Source: Lysinibacillus sp. ZYM-1
GTDB lineage: Bacteria; Bacillota; Bacilli; Bacillales_A; Planococcaceae
Length of the DNA: 64,000 nucleotides
NCBI RefSeq assembly: GCF_001308875.1
Contig: NZ_KQ465129.1
Span: forward strand, 1-64,000
Direction: 5' to 3'
The position numbers and the translations under genes are program-made. The notes under the pieces were generated by a model. It was not told where the DNA came from. It worked only from the letters and a program-made list of their open reading frames with translations, and searched no databases. The first letter of the stretch is position 1, and each line of letters starts with the position of its first letter. This document shows, one piece after another, positions 43,481 to 50,824 of this stretch.

Positions 43481-43808
43481 GTCCGTTGCCTCCCTCTTCC
43501 GTCTGTGAATTGTCTTCTGTTTCTATTGTTTCACTTTCATGAATGTCAAAAAGCTGGCTAAATTCTTGAATAACCATATCAATAGCCTTTAATTCACCTA
43601 CTAAAATTTGCTGAATGGATTGAAATTCGGGCTGCTCTAATTGCTGTTTAATCGTTGCACGCTTAATAGTCAATGATTCTAAAAAGGCAATCGCCTTACC
43701 TCTTCGGAACGTTTTCGCTCCACGCGGTGACGCACCCTCCATTCCTCTATGACGCCCGCCACGATGATGTCCTTCTCTCTTATGTTCTCTAAAACCTGAA
43801 TCTCTCAT
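43464..43808 (-). CDS. conserved hypothetical protein, first gene of methyltransferase operon
   Basis: 114 aa. A Gly/Arg/His-rich head (HKREGHHRGGRHRGMEG) is followed by a helical domain (RRGKAIAFLESLTIKRATIK, LVGELKAIDMVIQEFSQLFD). Basic head suggests nucleic-acid or membrane contact. ATG follows GGAGTGT. The pairing with an O-methyltransferase gene and operators just upstream suggests the two respond to the same compound. Confidence 0.7.
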   Translation of the reverse strand: MRDSGFREHKREGHHRGGRHRGMEGASPRGAKTFRRGKAIAFLESLTIKRATIKQQLEQPEFQSIQQILVGELKAIDMVIQEFSQLFDIHESETIETEDNSQTEEGGNGHENHK

Positions 43809-43826
43809 TAATTAGACACTCCTTCT

Positions 43827-43875
43827 GTATACAAATGTATACTTAAATTTAAAGTAATTGTATACAAACGTATAC
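43827..43875. promoter_or_regulatory. twin palindromic operators GTATACAAAYGTATAC
   Basis: gtatacaaatgtatac at 43827-43842 and gtatacaaacgtatac at 43860-43875: two near-identical 16-bp sites with centres 33 bp apart (about three helical turns), 19-67 bp upstream of the methyltransferase operon. Typical of cooperative binding by a dimeric regulator, probably TetR or MarR type. No such gene is adjacent. Confidence 0.65.
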
Positions 43876-43956
43876 AACATGTCAACGAACATATTATTTT
43901 CATCACTCAACATATACTAGTGATAGGAATTATTTTTTGAAATGGAGGTACGTGTA

Positions 43957-44157
43957 TTGAAAAGGGTCGTAAAATATGTTTTGGCGATCGGCACTTTATT
44001 CATTCTGTCAGGCATATTTTTAATTGGTGCACAATCCCACTATAATCAGAAGGAAATTAAAATTGCGAGTAAACTTTGTCTTGAAAATGGTGGACAGCCT
44101 AAAATCATACGCGATTATTTGGCTCTCAACTATTCCTTTTCATGTCAAAAAGATTGA
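43957..44157 (+). CDS. small single-helix membrane protein
   Basis: 66 aa, TTG start 7 bases after GGAGGT; N-terminal helix (YVLAIGTLFILSGIFLIG) and an exposed domain with two Cys (SKLCLENGG and FSCQKD) that could pair. CATATACTA at 43911-43919 fits the sigma-K -10 consensus. Function unknown. Confidence 0.65.
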   Translation: MKRVVKYVLAIGTLFILSGIFLIGAQSHYNQKEIKIASKLCLENGGQPKIIRDYLALNYSFSCQKD

Positions 44158-44233
44158 GGTTGTACATAAGATAGATAGTCACGTCATTTTATCTATCATT
44201 CGGACAAATGGCTAGCTGACAAATCTATTTCCA

Positions 44234-44314
44234 CATATGTATAGTAATGTGAAGCAAATCTAGCCTTCCCAGAAACGCTCCTTTTTTGAGGCCACTTCCC
44301 CATTGAAGTGGCCT
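44234..44314 (+). repeat. dispersed 82-bp element, copy D (divergent)
   Basis: Box catatgtatagtaatgt (44234-44250), degenerate hairpin tgtgaagcaaatctagccttc, and terminator-like stem aggccacttc/gaagtggcct (44289-44314) followed by TTTTT. The cctcctga box is replaced by gctccttttttga. Confidence 0.5.
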
Positions 44315-44334
44315 TTTTGATAAAAAAAAAGACG

Positions 44335-44490
44335 TCAGATAGACGCCTTTAATGTTTGATCGATATCCTCTATCAACCTATCCACTTGTTCCTTTGTTAT
44401 CTTAATGACATATAACTCTGTCTTTTCGATTCCATCTTGATTTGTTAGGTGTTTAGGATATTGACAGTTGTTTGATATCTCTTTGTCCAT
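44335..44490 (-). CDS. small hypothetical protein
   Basis: 51 aa acidic protein (MDKEISNNCQYPKHLTNQDG..., DRLIEDIDQTLKASI). AAGAGGTG lies 7 bases before the ATG. No family recognised; composition and strong site support a real gene. Confidence 0.6.
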   Translation of the reverse strand: MDKEISNNCQYPKHLTNQDGIEKTELYVIKITKEQVDRLIEDIDQTLKASI

Positions 44491-44672
44491 ACAATCACCT
44501 CTTTAATGATATATATTCGACATAAAGTATAGCAAACCTTCAATAAAAAGGAAAATATCCATATACTTTCTCACCCACAGAAAGATAAGTATCCGCTATT
44601 CTCATTAAAACCCTGTTAATAGTGGAAATATTTAGCTACCATTGCTATTGCTTATCAAATTTCGCAATTTTT

Positions 44673-44816
44673 TTAGATAGCCGACCCCAATAAACATAAG
44701 AATGTGCCATAAACATTTACCATAATATTTCTACCAAATGCATTCATTGTTGTACTGATCAAGGCAAGCCCAATAGTTATGATGAGCATGCCCATAATAG
44801 TGTGAATGATTTTCAT
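44673..44816 (-). CDS. small membrane protein
   Basis: 47 aa with two hydrophobic segments (IIHTIMGMLIITIGLALIST and a C-terminal NVYGTFLCLLGSAI). AAAGGGG before the ATG; starts 13 bp after the NAD(P)-binding protein gene, likely cotranscribed. Confidence 0.55.
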   Translation of the reverse strand: MKIIHTIMGMLIITIGLALISTTMNAFGRNIMVNVYGTFLCLLGSAI

Positions 44817-44829
44817 TTTTAATCCCCTT

Positions 44830-45450
44830 TTAATAGGCGATTCCTACTCGCATCTTCATGAATTCCTCACTAAAGATTTGTTTATAGGCAAAGTCGGCTG
44901 TATCGCCTACTGATATTCGAGCGCCTCCCTCTGGCAAAAAGTTACGTTCCACTCGATAAGTTCCTGTAAATGCGCCATCCGGTAAATAGGTTGGACAAAC
45001 AATTGTCCAATCAACGTTGGATACCTGTAATTGTTCAAACAAACGCTGATGCTCCTGTGCGGCAAAAGTAGATTTTTGTTTGGATTCAGTCGATTGATAA
45101 CGAAGAATCGTTGGTGTCACACGACTTTGTAAAATACCCGCTGTCCCAATTGTAATAATTCTTTTAATCTTTTGTTGCTCCATAGCCTCAAGTATGAACG
45201 AAATACTAGTTGATAGTGTGTCATTACCATCTGTATTTAACGCACTCACTACTACATCCACATTGACCATAGCCTGCTCGAGATCTTTTTTGTTTAAGAC
45301 ATTTCCTTGAAAGATATGTAAATGCTTATTGTCTAGCTGTAATTTAAGGGGATCACGGACGAATGTCGTCACTTCGTGATGATCTTTTAACGCCATCTCA
45401 ACAATTTGACTTCCCACACGACCTGTAGCACCCAAAACTAAAATTTTCAT
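44830..45450 (-). CDS. NAD(P)H-binding protein (NmrA/YwnB-like)
   Basis: 206 aa atypical SDR: dinucleotide motif LVLGATGRVGSQIVEMA at residues 4-20, VDVVVSALNTDGND, and IITIGTAG; no catalytic Tyr-x3-Lys pair in the usual place. Such proteins act as flavin/NAD(P)H reductases or redox sensors. GGGAGGTG precedes the ATG. Confidence 0.85.
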   Translation of the reverse strand: MKILVLGATGRVGSQIVEMALKDHHEVTTFVRDPLKLQLDNKHLHIFQGNVLNKKDLEQAMVNVDVVVSALNTDGNDTLSTSISFILEAMEQQKIKRIITIGTAGILQSRVTPTILRYQSTESKQKSTFAAQEHQRLFEQLQVSNVDWTIVCPTYLPDGAFTGTYRVERNFLPEGGARISVGDTADFAYKQIFSEEFMKMRVGIAY

Positions 45451-45489
45451 AGATCTCACCTCCCTTTACATTATAGCATGCACCATATA

Positions 45490-45510
45490 TGTAAAAGAGA
45501 CACATAAAAT
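45490..45510 (-). terminator. short hairpin downstream of 45529-45915 gene
   Basis: gacacat/atgtgtc 7-bp stem with AT loop. Confidence 0.4.
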
Positions 45511-45528
45511 ATGTGTCCCCCGCTTACC

Positions 45529-45915
45529 TTATTTTGCTTCTAGTAGCTCAACATTCACAATAAATGCATCCATTTTATTTTCTTTGGCTAACTCATCGAT
45601 AATGGTTTGAATCTCACTTTCTGTGCTTTTTTCAATTTCCTTACCATTGTGTAACTGAATGGTGATGACTTGATGGTTTGGAGAATCTACTAAATAGCCA
45701 ATCGTACTGTCTGGGGAATATCCAGCCTGCCGTATAGCTTGTATGACCTTCTGTGTAAAATTAGTCGCTTGTAATTTTTCACTCAACTCTTCCGCATAGG
45801 TTGGCGCATTAGAAAAACTTACGGGTATGGGTGAAGCTTGCTTTTGGACAATCAGCCATGCAATCACCACAATAACGCACATTAGTAGAAAGAAGCCTTG
45901 AAGTATTCCCTTCAT
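45529..45915 (-). CDS. hypothetical membrane-anchored protein
   Basis: 128 aa; N-terminal helix (GFFLLMCVIVVIAWLIV) then an extracytoplasmic alpha/beta domain (GYSPDSTIGYLVDSPNHQVI). ATGGAGCG precedes the ATG. No family recognised. Confidence 0.65.
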   Translation of the reverse strand: MKGILQGFFLLMCVIVVIAWLIVQKQASPIPVSFSNAPTYAEELSEKLQATNFTQKVIQAIRQAGYSPDSTIGYLVDSPNHQVITIQLHNGKEIEKSTESEIQTIIDELAKENKMDAFIVNVELLEAK

Positions 45916-46117
45916 TCACTCGCTCCATTTCACCATCATATTTACAGGCGGAAATCTACTATTTCAACCTTAAAAACTGTTATGTATGTATGGCTAAGTT
46001 TTCATTTTTCTATTTAAAGGGCAAATTACCAAGAAGTCTATTTGAAGCATTCATAGATTATAAGTGTAAGGGTTGCGCGACCAATACTAAAAAACTAACA
46101 ATAAGGGAGATTAGAAA

Positions 46118-46519
46118 ATGCAAGATTGTAGATTTAATCATTATATGAACTGGGGTCAACAAAAATACAAGTCGGAAGAATGCTGCGAAAAGAAATGTGA
46201 GCATAAATGTGATAAGTGCAAATGCGAACATAAGAAAGAGAAATGCCCTTGCAAAAAAGAAGAAAAATGCTATGAAGAAGACTACTGTTCCAAAAACAAA
46301 TGTAAAGGCTGTATCTGCCATCAATTAAGATGCTTACCTGTTGGCACACTTGTAGACGTAGTATTAACGAGTGGTTTTAGCTTAGCTGACGTCTTTTTCA
46401 TAAGTTTAGATCCTAAAACTTGCTGTGCAACATTCTTGGAAGTAACTCGTGGCGGTGCTTCTCAAATTATCTTAGATTGCCAACAAATTATTGTGATTAG
46501 AAGAGCCAATCCTGCCTAA
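46118..46519 (+). CDS. cysteine-rich, possible spore coat protein
   Basis: 133 aa. The first 70 residues contain about 16 Cys in Lys/Glu-rich context (CCEKKCEHKCDKCKC, KCPCKK); residues 70-133 are a Cys-poor hydrophobic beta domain (LPVGTLVDVVLTSG, LADVFFISLDPKTCCATFLE). Cys-rich heads with such domains occur in spore coat or metal-sequestering proteins. CATAGATTA near 46052 fits a sigma-K -10. GGGAG precedes the ATG. Confidence 0.65.
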   Translation: MQDCRFNHYMNWGQQKYKSEECCEKKCEHKCDKCKCEHKKEKCPCKKEEKCYEEDYCSKNKCKGCICHQLRCLPVGTLVDVVLTSGFSLADVFFISLDPKTCCATFLEVTRGGASQIILDCQQIIVIRRANPA

Positions 46520-46561
46520 AGATTGCTAAATCCGTTCAATTGACACCAACTAACTTTTTAT

Positions 46562-46592
46562 CTTCTGCCAGGTTGTAGCCTGGCAGAATTTA
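46562..46592. terminator. bidirectional terminator
   Basis: ttctgccagg/cctggcagaa, 10-bp stem between convergent genes. Confidence 0.85.
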
Positions 46593-46597
46593 TATGC

Positions 46598-46897
46598 TTA
46601 TTCATTGATAATCACTTTCACAATGGGCTCTAGTTTTCCTCTATAGACATCGCCCAAATAATCGACTTCCACTACGACTGCTCTCGGTTCAAAACGCTGG
46701 ATACATTCAATTAAGCGCTTTGTGTTCATTTTCTTCATCCGGTGAAAGAGCTTACGAATATCAGATTTAATAGTCCATTCCCGTTGTGGGCAAGGTACCG
46801 TAAACGTCGATAAAATAAATGCTACATTTTGTAAAATACCTTCCACCCCTGTAGCTTTCCCATTCACATTACTTAAAGCTGTTACTTGATGTGTCAT
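46598..46897 (-). CDS. orphan phage baseplate gp25/GPW-like protein
   Basis: 99 aa. GVEGILQNVAFILSTFTVPC and the C-terminal IQRFEPRAVVVEVDYLGDVY, GKLEPIVKVII follow the gp25/lysozyme-like baseplate wedge pattern (N-terminal helix with QN...IL, EPR before the last strands). No other tail gene is near, so it is either a prophage relic or part of a dispersed contractile apparatus. GAAAGG precedes the ATG. Confidence 0.65.
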   Translation of the reverse strand: MTHQVTALSNVNGKATGVEGILQNVAFILSTFTVPCPQREWTIKSDIRKLFHRMKKMNTKRLIECIQRFEPRAVVVEVDYLGDVYRGKLEPIVKVIINE

Positions 46898-47061
46898 GCT
46901 ATCAACCTTTCTTCTACGCTCATACAGATAAGTTTGTTCTCTTGAAAAAGAGCACTTTGTTATTTATGCTTGCTAGGCAATATTTATGAACGTTACTTTT
47001 GTTTGTACCCCATATTCTTTTGGTTTAAACAAATACTTAGTTGATAGGTATGCTTTAATAC

Positions 47062-47214
47062 TTAACGAGTAACCGCATAATAGAGAACATATAACCAGCT
47101 AAAACAGCCGTGGATGATGGCCCATATGATGGAATGGTGGACACTCCATGAAATCGTAATCGCTAATACAGAACCAAAGCCAATGCCATTCTTGACGACC
47201 GTTTTATGCTCCAT
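47062..47214 (-). CDS. small two-helix membrane protein
   Basis: 50 aa (MEHKTVVKNGIGFGSVLAIT..., FSWLYVLYYAVTR) with AAGAAGGTG before ATG 47214; the open frame extends to 47262 without a better site. Residues SWSVHHSIIWAIIHG form the second helix. Family not recognised. Confidence 0.6.
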   Translation of the reverse strand: MEHKTVVKNGIGFGSVLAITISWSVHHSIIWAIIHGCFSWLYVLYYAVTR

Positions 47215-47336
47215 TTTTTTCACCTTCTTTGTTCTTTTCACCTCTCCACCTTGCCATCTCATCTTATTCCCCTCCTATGTGATCTTTGTTTATGCACCAA
47301 CTAACAAGGGCATCCTAAGAGAAAGGATGTGATTTG

Positions 47337-47633
47337 ATGAAAATAATCATATTGGTTGCCATCATTGTGATACCTAGCCTCATGGTCTATCTTCAGCAAA
47401 AAAGTGATAAAATGCGGCTTTTTTTCAATGCTTTGGGTGTCGTGTCCGCCATTCTTTTTGGCTATATTGCCGCTACTTCCATAATGCAGATTATTCTTGA
47501 GGATGCTGTCTTTATGACAACGATTCACGCCGTTTTCTTAAGTCCCACTTTTCTAATAACAGGCGCGTATTTAGGTTTATTTTTGATTCAGCGCATAATC
47601 GATAGCACCATAGGTCAAAGAGCAAAACCATAA
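47337..47633 (+). CDS. hypothetical membrane protein
   Basis: 98 aa with three helices (near residues 2-18, 29-51 and 62-86). AAAGGATGTG precedes the ATG. No family recognised. Divergent from the 50-aa protein gene. Confidence 0.65.
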   Translation: MKIIILVAIIVIPSLMVYLQQKSDKMRLFFNALGVVSAILFGYIAATSIMQIILEDAVFMTTIHAVFLSPTFLITGAYLGLFLIQRIIDSTIGQRAKP

Positions 47634-47639
47634 CGAGTC

Positions 47640-48323
47640 TTAATAAAAATCACAATAGACGCGCCATGTCTGTTCTGTTGGATTATAGAAGAAATAAAAA
47701 TTGCCATTATCAACAATATTCAGTTGGGCCTTGGCATCTGAGGTAATTTGGAAGACAAATGGCGTATGTTCCCCAAAATCATAACCACTTTGACAATAGG
47801 TTGGGTAGCCACCAATTTTATGAAGCGGATAAAGGTCTTCTAAGATATCGTCAAAATAATCAAGTTCCTCTTCTTGCTCCAACCTTAATATTTCCTCTTC
47901 TATTTGTGCAGGAATGCCTCCCCCATCCCATACTGGGTAATCATTACTAATAAGCTCTGGTTGCAGTGGGAAGGCTCGTATATGGTCGTGCTGCCATTCC
48001 CGCTTGACTAAGTTTCCTAATGCCGTGTAGGTCCTTATTTCGAAAAAGGGGCTCAGATCATCCTCCATTAAATGATCCAAAATACTCTCATGGACAAATA
48101 GCGTTATCAATTGAAAAGGTTTTAGTGCTGTAGGTACATATGGCAAATTTTTCAAAAACAATGTAGCGAGCGGTTGAAAGCCAGAAGGTCGATGCTCCTC
48201 TGGTAAGGACCACCCCACAAAGCCAATCCAGCTTTCTAATAGTTCATGGGTTGGTCGAATGCCGCCAGTCTGAAAAATTGTAGCTTGCTTGGCTAGCTGA
48301 GCTTGAATATGTTTAATGGTCAT
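47640..48323 (-). CDS. hypothetical protein, possibly YwqG/DUF1963-like
   Basis: 227 aa soluble acidic protein. The C-terminal KIGGYPTYCQSGYDFGEHT and FQITSDAKAQLNIVDNGNFY FFY pattern resembles DUF1963/YwqG proteins (K-x-GG-x-P...Q, ...D-x-G-x-x-YF). AGGAG precedes ATG 48323, which lies 11 bp inside the Tag gene, so the two are coupled. Confidence 0.65.
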   Translation of the reverse strand: MTIKHIQAQLAKQATIFQTGGIRPTHELLESWIGFVGWSLPEEHRPSGFQPLATLFLKNLPYVPTALKPFQLITLFVHESILDHLMEDDLSPFFEIRTYTALGNLVKREWQHDHIRAFPLQPELISNDYPVWDGGGIPAQIEEEILRLEQEEELDYFDDILEDLYPLHKIGGYPTYCQSGYDFGEHTPFVFQITSDAKAQLNIVDNGNFYFFYNPTEQTWRVYCDFY

Positions 48324-48888
48324 GGGCAAGCTCCTGCTGTCGACAGCAGCAATCCGTTGTATGATCATTTACCATGCCGACTGCCTGCATAAATGAATAA
48401 CAAATAGTACTGCCGACGAATTTAAAGCCGTCCTTCTTCAATTGCTTGCTCATGCGATCACTAATATCTGTAGTCACTGGTACCTCTGCAATAGATGCCC
48501 ATTCATTGATCAGTGGTTGATGATCGACAAATCCCCAAATATATTCAGAGAACGAGCCATATTTTTCTTTTATTTGTAAAAAGGCTTTAGCATTTGTTAC
48601 AACACTTGCTATTTTTAATTTATTGCGCACGATTCGTGTGTCTTGCTGTAATGCCAAAAGCTTGTCCTCTGTATAGTAGATAATCTTTTCAACATCGAAA
48701 CGATCAAATGCCTCTCGATAGCCCTCACGCTTTTGTAAAATCGTCCACCAGCTAAGTCCTGCCTGTGCCCCCTCCAAACAAAGCATCTCAAATAGATGCT
48801 GATCATCATAGACGGGTACCCCCCATTCTTTGTCATGGTAATCTACATACAAAGGTTGGTCTAACTTGACCCAAGCACATCTTTTCAT
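48313..48888 (-). CDS. tag: DNA-3-methyladenine glycosylase I
   Basis: 191 aa. Zinc-snap ligands Cys4, His18, His176 and Cys180 match the Tag family, with the start RCAWVKLDQPLYVDYHDKEW and core LCLEGAQAGLSWWTILQKRE. It excises 3-methyladenine from alkylated DNA (base excision repair). TGGAGGT precedes the ATG. Overlaps the DUF1963-like gene downstream. Confidence 0.95.
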   Translation of the reverse strand: MKRCAWVKLDQPLYVDYHDKEWGVPVYDDQHLFEMLCLEGAQAGLSWWTILQKREGYREAFDRFDVEKIIYYTEDKLLALQQDTRIVRNKLKIASVVTNAKAFLQIKEKYGSFSEYIWGFVDHQPLINEWASIAEVPVTTDISDRMSKQLKKDGFKFVGSTICYSFMQAVGMVNDHTTDCCCRQQELAHDH

Positions 48889-48912
48889 CGTAATACCTCC
48901 AATTTTTATGTA

Positions 48913-49509
48913 TTATTTAATGGCTGTGATACATAGCCATCCTTTACTTGTTTTTTCACTTATATATACAGTTTGAAAACCGGTCTGTTCTAATAACTCC
49001 TTCATAGCTGCTGGTGTTTGATAAGTTTCCATATGATAATTCATTTTGTATAGCTCGGCAATGACAATAAATTTCCCACCGCTTTTCAATACCCTCCACA
49101 CTTCCCCAACATCATGTTCCAATGAAGGCCAAAAATAATGGGTTTGAAAAGCTGTAATGGCATCAAAAAATTGGTCCTCATAAGGAATATGAGACACACT
49201 TGCCTCCCTGACAATAATACTGCCATCAGCGACATGGGCTCCATTCATTTTGATAGATTCCTTTATTGCCTGTGCAGAAATATCTATCCCATAAATTATA
49301 CCACTGGGATTCAATTTCGATAAAATTTGGAGTGTTTTTCCCCCGCCACATCCTATGTCTAACACACGATCTCCATCATTGATGGCCCCTTGCCGAATAA
49401 ACCACCTATTCATGCCACTATGAGCGATATTCATGATACGTAGCATCCATGAGCCAATCCATCCATTTGGTTTTTTTGCCTGTTCAATTAACGATTGTAA
49501 TAATGACAT
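48913..49509 (-). CDS. class I SAM-dependent methyltransferase
   Basis: 198 aa: motif I VLDIGCGGGKTLQIL near residue 49, GIDIS, and FDAITAFQTHYFWP with post-motif IAELYKMNYH. Substrate unknown. AGGGGAACC precedes the ATG. It lies 24 bp upstream of tag on the same strand, probably one operon of three genes. Confidence 0.9.
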   Translation of the reverse strand: MSLLQSLIEQAKKPNGWIGSWMLRIMNIAHSGMNRWFIRQGAINDGDRVLDIGCGGGKTLQILSKLNPSGIIYGIDISAQAIKESIKMNGAHVADGSIIVREASVSHIPYEDQFFDAITAFQTHYFWPSLEHDVGEVWRVLKSGGKFIVIAELYKMNYHMETYQTPAAMKELLEQTGFQTVYISEKTSKGWLCITAIK

Positions 49510-49679
49510 ATAGGTTCCCCTCTCTTCACAGCTGATGTGGATTTTTCACTTTTTTTACATGTATACCCACTATATAATAATAGAAAGCACATCAACTACC
49601 GAAGCTCTTATAAGTTTGTACGTGTAAAATAGATTTTTGTTTCATTTTTTACCAAATCAATATGAGGGAGGAATCTTTG

Positions 49680-50114
49680 ATGATTCAACAAGCACAGCAA
49701 CAGGATGCCCTAGCAGCAGCAACATTAGCTTTATTGCTCTGGCCCAATCATACTGTAGAAGAATTTTATGAAAACATGACACAACTACTTCAGGATGAAA
49801 GTGCCGCGATTTTCCTTGCCTATGATCGTGACAAAGCGATTGGCTTTGCCCAATGTCAGTTGCGAACAGATTATGTAGAAGGTACTCATTCCAGTCCAGT
49901 TGGTTATTTAGAAGGTTTATTCGTGATGCAAAGGTATCGACAGCAGGGCTTTGCTAGAGAGCTTGTGGCACATTGTGAACAGTGGGCCAAGACAATGGGC
50001 TGCTCAGAATTTGCAAGTGACTGTGAATGGGACAATAACGAAAGTCTACAAGTACATCTACAACTCGGGTTTACAGAAGCAAATCGTATCATTTGTTTTA
50101 CAAAAAAAATATAA
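49680..50114 (+). CDS. AAC(6')-type GNAT acetyltransferase
   Basis: 144 aa. YLEGLFVMQRYRQQGFARELV (acetyl-CoA loop), then EFASDCEWDNNESLQVHLQL GF and RIICFTKKI follow the aminoglycoside 6'-N-acetyltransferase pattern (ASD...N...S...H...LGF). Resistance activity is inference. Start at ATG 49680 with GGGAGG; the upstream in-frame codon has none. Confidence 0.85.
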   Translation: MIQQAQQQDALAAATLALLLWPNHTVEEFYENMTQLLQDESAAIFLAYDRDKAIGFAQCQLRTDYVEGTHSSPVGYLEGLFVMQRYRQQGFARELVAHCEQWAKTMGCSEFASDCEWDNNESLQVHLQLGFTEANRIICFTKKI

Positions 50115-50127
50115 GAACACCAATAAA

Positions 50128-50167
50128 AAAATCACAAGTGTTTCGAATCGTTCACTTGTGATTTTTT
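50128..50167. terminator. bidirectional terminator
   Basis: aaatcacaagtg...cacttgtgattt, 12-bp stem with T6. Confidence 0.85.
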
Positions 50168-50182
50168 GCATCTATATTTTAT

Positions 50183-50374
50183 TTAATTTAAATATGTATT
50201 GTTAGAAATAGTTCGTTCGCGCTCATCGATAATTAAATGGATCAATAATGCCAGCTGTTGTTCTATTCGCATATTGTTCAGATGTAAGATATCAGCAATT
50301 ACATTTTTTTGCTTCTCTGCTAATTCTATTTCCTCTAACATTAATAGAATTTCTTCTTTTGTCAGCCCAAACAT
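50183..50374 (-). CDS. small helical protein
   Basis: 63 aa, all helical (MFGLTKEEILLMLEEIELAE, MRIEQQLALLIHLIIDERE). TGGAGGTGA precedes the ATG, a strong site. Length and composition recall small anti-repressor or sporulation inhibitory peptides but no family was recognised. Confidence 0.65.
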   Translation of the reverse strand: MFGLTKEEILLMLEEIELAEKQKNVIADILHLNNMRIEQQLALLIHLIIDERERTISNNTYLN

Positions 50375-50771
50375 CTTTTATCACCTCCATTCCTTTTTGT
50401 TATTGTAAAAAAATTACACACATTTCACAATTAACATATAATCATCTTGTGTTATGAATCATTTTTACTAATTATAGGCTAAATCATGGAAACTAATCAA
50501 TCTATTATCCATTATTCCTTAATGTTTTTTTTACAACAATTTGAAACTTTATTATTTTCTTAATAACATTTACAGGGGTTAAACTGCTTTTTCACCCAAA
50601 TATTTCGGAATATTGCAGAAATTGAAGAGAAGATGTCTATACCATTATAAAAATAATCAGTCATTTTGTCGAATTATAGTGTTTTTTTAGCTTATCATCT
50701 AAGCATTTTTTTGCCCAAATATATTACTTTACCCGTATAAGAAAAGTTGAAACCTACAGGATTCGAATCAT
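50375..50771. other. AT-rich intergenic stretch, nothing recognised
   Basis: About 400 bp of strongly AT-rich DNA without a supported frame, repeat or RNA motif. Confidence 0.5.
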
Positions 50772-50802
50772 AAAAAAAGTAATTTCAAAATTGAAACTAC
50801 TT
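50772..50802 (-). terminator. terminator of beta-helix gene
   Basis: aagtaatttcaa/ttgaaactactt stem with one mismatch; T7 on the minus strand. Confidence 0.75.
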
Positions 50803-50824
50803 ATCTTAGTTGTATAATCGGTTA

